Shown: in pieces, positions 60,698-64,000 of the stretch
Numbering within the stretch: position 1 is the stretch's first letter
Layout: each line of letters opens with the position of its first letter
Assembly: GCF_024218795.1 (NCBI RefSeq)
Contig: NZ_CP100401.1
Location: forward strand, 248,001 to 312,000
DNA from: Halorussus aquaticus
Lineage (GTDB): Archaea > Halobacteriota > Halobacteria > Halobacteriales > Haladaptataceae
Direction of reading: 5' to 3'
Length of the DNA: 64,000 nt
The notes under the pieces: model-generated
What the model saw: the letters and a program-made list of their open reading frames with translations, nothing else
What the model was told of the DNA's origin: nothing
Databases searched by the model: none
Made by a program: the position numbers and the translations under genes

Positions 60698-61992
60698 AGG
60701 GGTTCGTCCTCGGCGGGACGAGTTCCGGCGTCGGCAAGACCGTGGCCGCGCTCGCGGTGACGCGGGCGCTCCAAGACGCGGGGGAGGAGGTCCAACCCGC
60801 GAAGGCCGGTCCCGACTTCATCGACCCGAGCCACCACGAGCAAGTCGCGGGTCGGCCCTCCCGGACGCTGGACCTGTGGCTCGAAGGGACCGACGGACTG
60901 CGGCGCAACTACCACCGCGGAGAAGGCGACATCTGCGTCGTGGAGGGCGTGATGGGGCTGTACGACGGCGACGGGTCCAGCACCGCGATGGTCGCGGAGG
61001 CGCTGGACCTCCCGGTCGTCCTCGTCGCAGACGCGAGCGCCGGGATGGAGAGCGTGGCCGCGACCGCGCTCGGCTTCCGGGAGTACGCCGAGCGCGCCGG
61101 TCGGGACATCGACGTGGCCGGTGTCCTCGTCCAGCGCGCCCACGGCGGCCGACACGCCGAGGGCATCCGCGAGGCCCTGCCCGAGGACCTGACGTACTTC
61201 GGTCGCGTCGCGCCGAACTCGGACCTCGAAATCCCGGACCGCCACCTCGGTCTGGAGATGGGCGAGGAGCGTCCGCTGAGCGAGGACGCGCTCGCCGCTG
61301 CGGCCGAGAACGTCCGGACCGACCGACTGCTCGACGCCGCGCGCGAACCGCCCCGACCGTCCGACGACGAGGAATTGGAGCGGACCGGGGCGCGAATCGC
61401 GGTCGCCCGCGACGCCGCCTTCCGGTTCTGCTACCCCGCGACGACCGAGCGACTCCGGGCGCGCGCCGACGTGACGACGTTCTCGCCGGTCGCGGGAGAC
61501 GACCTGCCCGACTGCGACGGCGTCTACCTCCCCGGCGGCTACCCGGAACTCCACGCCGACGAACTCGAAGCGAGTCCGGCGCTCGCGACACTGGCAGACC
61601 GCGCGAGCGATGGCCTGACGGTCCTCGGGGAGTGCGGCGGCCTGATGGCGCTCTGCGAGTCGCTGACCACCACCGAGGGCGAGACCCGCGAGATGGCGGG
61701 CGTCCTCCCCGCCGACGTGGAGATGCGCGACCGGTATCAGGCGCTCGACCACGTGGAACTCCGGGCGCGCGACGGAGCGCTCACCGCCCCCGCGGGCGGT
61801 CGGCTACGGGGCCACGAGTTCCACTACTCCGAGACCGACCCCGACACCGACGCCCGGTTCGCCTTCGACGTGGCGCGGGGCGACGGCATCGACGGCGACC
61901 ACGACGGACTGACCGAGTACCGGACGCTGGGCACCTACTGCCACGTCCACGCGGAGAGCGGCGCGTTCGACGCCTTCATCGAGAATCTATGA
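60694..61992 (+). CDS. cbiA: CbiA: cobyrinate a,c-diamide synthase
   Basis: 432 residues from a GTG at 60694, preceded by GGAGGGG. The ATPase part: VLGGTSSGVGKTVAALAVTR (P-loop), KAGPDFIDPSHH and VVEGVMGLYDGDG. The glutaminase-like part: YLPGGYPELHADELE and LGECGGLMALCESL with the nucleophilic Cys in ECGG. Near the end GHEFHYSE and TYCHVHAE. It amidates the a and c side chains using glutamine and ATP. GTG-ATG coupling continues with cobO by 4 bases. Confidence 0.93.
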   Translation: MKGFVLGGTSSGVGKTVAALAVTRALQDAGEEVQPAKAGPDFIDPSHHEQVAGRPSRTLDLWLEGTDGLRRNYHRGEGDICVVEGVMGLYDGDGSSTAMVAEALDLPVVLVADASAGMESVAATALGFREYAERAGRDIDVAGVLVQRAHGGRHAEGIREALPEDLTYFGRVAPNSDLEIPDRHLGLEMGEERPLSEDALAAAAENVRTDRLLDAAREPPRPSDDEELERTGARIAVARDAAFRFCYPATTERLRARADVTTFSPVAGDDLPDCDGVYLPGGYPELHADELEASPALATLADRASDGLTVLGECGGLMALCESLTTTEGETREMAGVLPADVEMRDRYQALDHVELRARDGALTAPAGGRLRGHEFHYSETDPDTDARFAFDVARGDGIDGDHDGLTEYRTLGTYCHVHAESGAFDAFIENL

Positions 61993-62681
61993 CCGACGAC
62001 ACCACCGACGATTCGAGCGAGCGAGGAATCGAGAGCCAGACCGACGAAGACGCCCCCGCACCGACTGCCGGTGCGATAGAACCCGCGGCCCCCGAGGAGT
62101 TCGGACTCGTGCAGGTCTGGTGGGGCGACGGGAAGGGGAAGACCACCGCCGCGATGGGCATGGGCTTCCGGGCCGCGGGGCACGGCTACCGCGTCCACAT
62201 GGTCCAGTTCATGAAGGGCGGCGCGGGGACCGTCGAGGACGTGCGCGGCGAGTACAACGCCATCGAGACCTTCCCGGGGTTCAGCTACGAGAACACCGGC
62301 CACTACGGCTGGCACGGCTTTCTGGACGGCTCCGACGACGACGAACACGCGGCCAAGGCCAGCGGCGGTCTCGCCCGCGCCGAGGAGATACTCGCGGCCT
62401 CCGCGGACCCCGGACCGGTGGCCCTCGACGCGCCCCCGGAGGAGGGGGCCCACATGCTGATACTCGACGAAATCCTCTACGCGGTCAACCGGGACCTGCT
62501 CGACGCCGAGGCGGTCCGGGACCTCGTCGAGTCGAAACCGGACGACCTCGAACTGGTCCTGACCGGCGGCCACGACCGCCCGGCGTTCGCCTGCGAACTC
62601 GCGGACCTCGTCACCCACGTCGAGAAGGAGACCCATCCGATGGACGCGGGTCACGGCGCGCGGAAGGGGACCGAGTACTGA
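61989..62681 (+). CDS. cobO: CobO: corrinoid adenosyltransferase
   Basis: 230 residues from the ATG at 61989, overlapping the cbiA stop. About 38 acidic N-terminal residues precede the core QVWWGDGKGKTTAAMGMGFR (P-loop, residues about 42-61), HMVQFMKGG, then HMLILDEILYAVNRDLL and LVLTGGHDRP. The CobO/BtuR type adds the 5'-deoxyadenosyl group of ATP to cob(I)yrinic acid diamide or cobinamide. The conserved Lys-Gly-Lys-Thr and Asp in LDE are present. Confidence 0.93.
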   Translation: MTDDTTDDSSERGIESQTDEDAPAPTAGAIEPAAPEEFGLVQVWWGDGKGKTTAAMGMGFRAAGHGYRVHMVQFMKGGAGTVEDVRGEYNAIETFPGFSYENTGHYGWHGFLDGSDDDEHAAKASGGLARAEEILAASADPGPVALDAPPEEGAHMLILDEILYAVNRDLLDAEAVRDLVESKPDDLELVLTGGHDRPAFACELADLVTHVEKETHPMDAGHGARKGTEY

Positions 62682-62702
62682 GATGGCCCGACCGACCGAC
62701 CA

Positions 62703-64000
62703 GTGACCCGGACCCTGCTCGTCGCCGGGACCGCGAGCCACGTCGGCAAGAGCACCGTGGCCGCCGGACTCTGCCGACTGCTCGCCGACGCGGGAGTCTC
62801 GGTCGCGCCGTACAAGGCCCAGAACATGAGCAACAACGCGCGAGCGGTCCTCTCGCCGGAGTCGGGGAGAGGCAAGGAGTCGCGCGAGCGGCCGGGCGAA
62901 AAGGAGTCAGACGCGGAGCGCGCCGACTGGGGCGAAATCGGCGTCTCCCAGTACGTGCAGGCGGAGGCCGCCCGAGTGACCCCGACCACCGATACGAATC
63001 CGGTCCTCCTCAAGCCACGCGGCGAGGGCGAGAGCCAACTCGTCGTACAGGGCGAGGCCGTCGGTCACTTCGAGGCGGGGTCGTACTACGACGACCACTG
63101 GGACGCGGCGCGCGAGGCGGCGGTCGAGTCCTACCGGCGACTCGCCGACGACCACGACGTCGTCGTCGCGGAGGGCGCGGGGAGCATCGCCGAAATCAAC
63201 CTCCACGACCGCGACCTCGCCAACGTCGAGACCGCGCGGTTCGCGGACGCCGACGTGCTGCTCGTCGCCGACATCGAGCGCGGCGGGGCCTTCGCCAGTC
63301 TCTACGGCACCCTCGAACTGATGCCCGAAGACGTGCGCCAGCGAGTCGTCGGGGCGGTAATCACGAAGTTCCGGGGCGACCAGTCCATCCTCGACCCCGG
63401 AGTCGCGGAGTTCGAGGACAGGACCGGCGTGCCGATACTCGGCGTCCTGCCCTACGACGACCCGGGACTCCCGGAGGAGGACAGCGTCTCGCTCCCACCT
63501 CCGGACGAGCGCGCGATTCGGGGCGACGACGCGCCCGACGACCGGTCGGTCACGGTCGCGGTGCCCCGACTCTCGCGCGTGTCGAACGTCACCGACCTCG
63601 GACCGCTGGAACGCGAAGCGGGCGTCAGGGTGGCGTACGTCCCGCCCGACGCGACCCTCGCCGACGCCGACGCCGTGGTCGTCCCGGGCACCAAGAACAC
63701 CGTGGACGACCTGCTCGAACTCCGCGACGCGGGGTTCGGCGACGCGCTGGCGGCGTTCGACGGGCCGGTGGTCGGTCTCTGCGGCGGCTATCAGATGCTC
63801 GGCGAGCGAATCGCGAACGCCGGAATCGAGAGCACGGGCGACCGCGACGAGGTGGCGGGGTTCGGCCTGCTCCCGGTGGAGACGCGGTTCTCGACCGACA
63901 AGCGCGTCGAGCAGGTCGTCCGAGCGGTCGACGGCGTCGGCCCCATCGCCGACGCGACGGGCGAGGTCTCGGGGTACGAGATTCACATGGGCGACTCGGA
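62703..64000 (+). CDS. cobQ: CbiP/CobQ: cobyric acid synthase (3' end outside window)
   Basis: The first 432 codons are present, starting at a GTG (62703). An ATG at 62683 leads only to a 7-codon frame. P-loop: [67 protein letters not shown]. The glutaminase-like part: [12 protein letters not shown] and [11 protein letters not shown], with Cys in LCGG, then YEIHMGDS at the right edge. It amidates side chains b, d, e and g. About residues 48-70 are an acidic insertion. The last about 60-70 residues lie beyond the window. Confidence 0.93.
   Translation, partial: MTRTLLVAGTASHVGKSTVAAGLCRLLADAGVSVAPYKAQNMSNNARAVLSPESGRGKESRERPGEKESDAERADWGEIGVSQYVQAEAARVTPTTDTNPVLLKPRGEGESQLVVQGEAVGHFEAGSYYDDHWDAAREAAVESYRRLADDHDVVVAEGAGSIAEINLHDRDLANVETARFADADVLLVADIERGGAFASLYGTLELMPEDVRQRVVGAVITKFRGDQSILDPGVAEFEDRTGVPILGVLPYDDPGLPEEDSVSLPPPDERAIRGDDAPDDRSVTVAVPRLSRVSNVTDLGPLEREAGVRVAYVPPDATLADADAVVVPGTKNTVDDLLELRDAGFGDALAAFDGPVVGLCGGYQMLGERIANAGIESTGDRDEVAGFGLLPVETRFSTDKRVEQVVRAVDGVGPIADATGEVSGYEIHMGDS

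Overview
The window is chromosomal or megaplasmid DNA of a halophilic archaeon (class Halobacteria). Evidence: high G+C, very acidic deduced proteins, twin-arginine signal peptides on most exported proteins, a halocyanin, a type IV pilin with the haloarchaeal N-terminus, TrmB-type regulators, TATA boxes about 25-30 bases before leaderless starts, and gene pairs joined by ATGA or GTGA overlaps. No rRNA, tRNA, CRISPR array or complete insertion sequence was seen.

Layout. 1-13 kb is a mixed housekeeping region: acetolactate-synthase-like enzyme (cut by the left edge), HflX, RtcA, a KTSC-domain protein, an arylsulfotransferase-like protein, a macro-domain protein, a GAF/PAS histidine kinase, an enolase-superfamily protein, UspA and a PhoD-like phosphatase. 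13-16.6 kb holds a CHAT (caspase-like) protein, a previously uncalled 44-residue hydrophobic peptide gene overlapping its end tail to tail, and a degenerate ATPase-like protein. 16.8-26 kb has an orphan peptide-type binding protein, a pilin, small regulators, an AT-rich island with two exported proteins of unknown function, a two-domain multicopper oxidase with its halocyanin, and a TrmB regulator. 26-32 kb is an M48 protease facing a DUF4129/DUF58-type membrane operon. 32-38 kb is metal homeostasis: NikR-like regulator, histidine-rich Ni/Co transporter, CopA, and small membrane proteins.

39.4-64 kb is a cobalamin (B12) region. A rightward operon, cbiT-L-F-G-H-H-ferredoxin-(LAGLIDADG-like protein)-cbiX-DUF3209-(beta-propeller), is followed by a leftward chlID fusion plus Ni/Co permease, rightward cobN-cbiC-cbiE, a frameshifted TrmB gene, leftward cbiX paralogue and cobA, and rightward cbiA-cobO-cobQ (cut by the right edge). 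Together these cover uroporphyrinogen III methylation, cobalt insertion, ring methylation and contraction, amidation and adenosylation. cbiD and cbiJ are not seen, and both an early-type (CbiX) and a late-type (CobN/ChlID) chelatase are present. Nucleotide-loop genes are not in the window.

The most interesting signals are: a TTGTA/TACTACAA motif family at several cob promoters, including a perfect 9-base inverted repeat bracketing the cbiT TATA box and lying next to a divergent winged-helix regulator; a LAGLIDADG-fold protein with both catalytic acids replaced, embedded in the cob operon; four evenly spaced Lys-Cys-Gly-Ala repeats on one CbiH; and the CHAT gene with its small hydrophobic partner. 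All functional calls are made by eye from motifs and context, without database searches.
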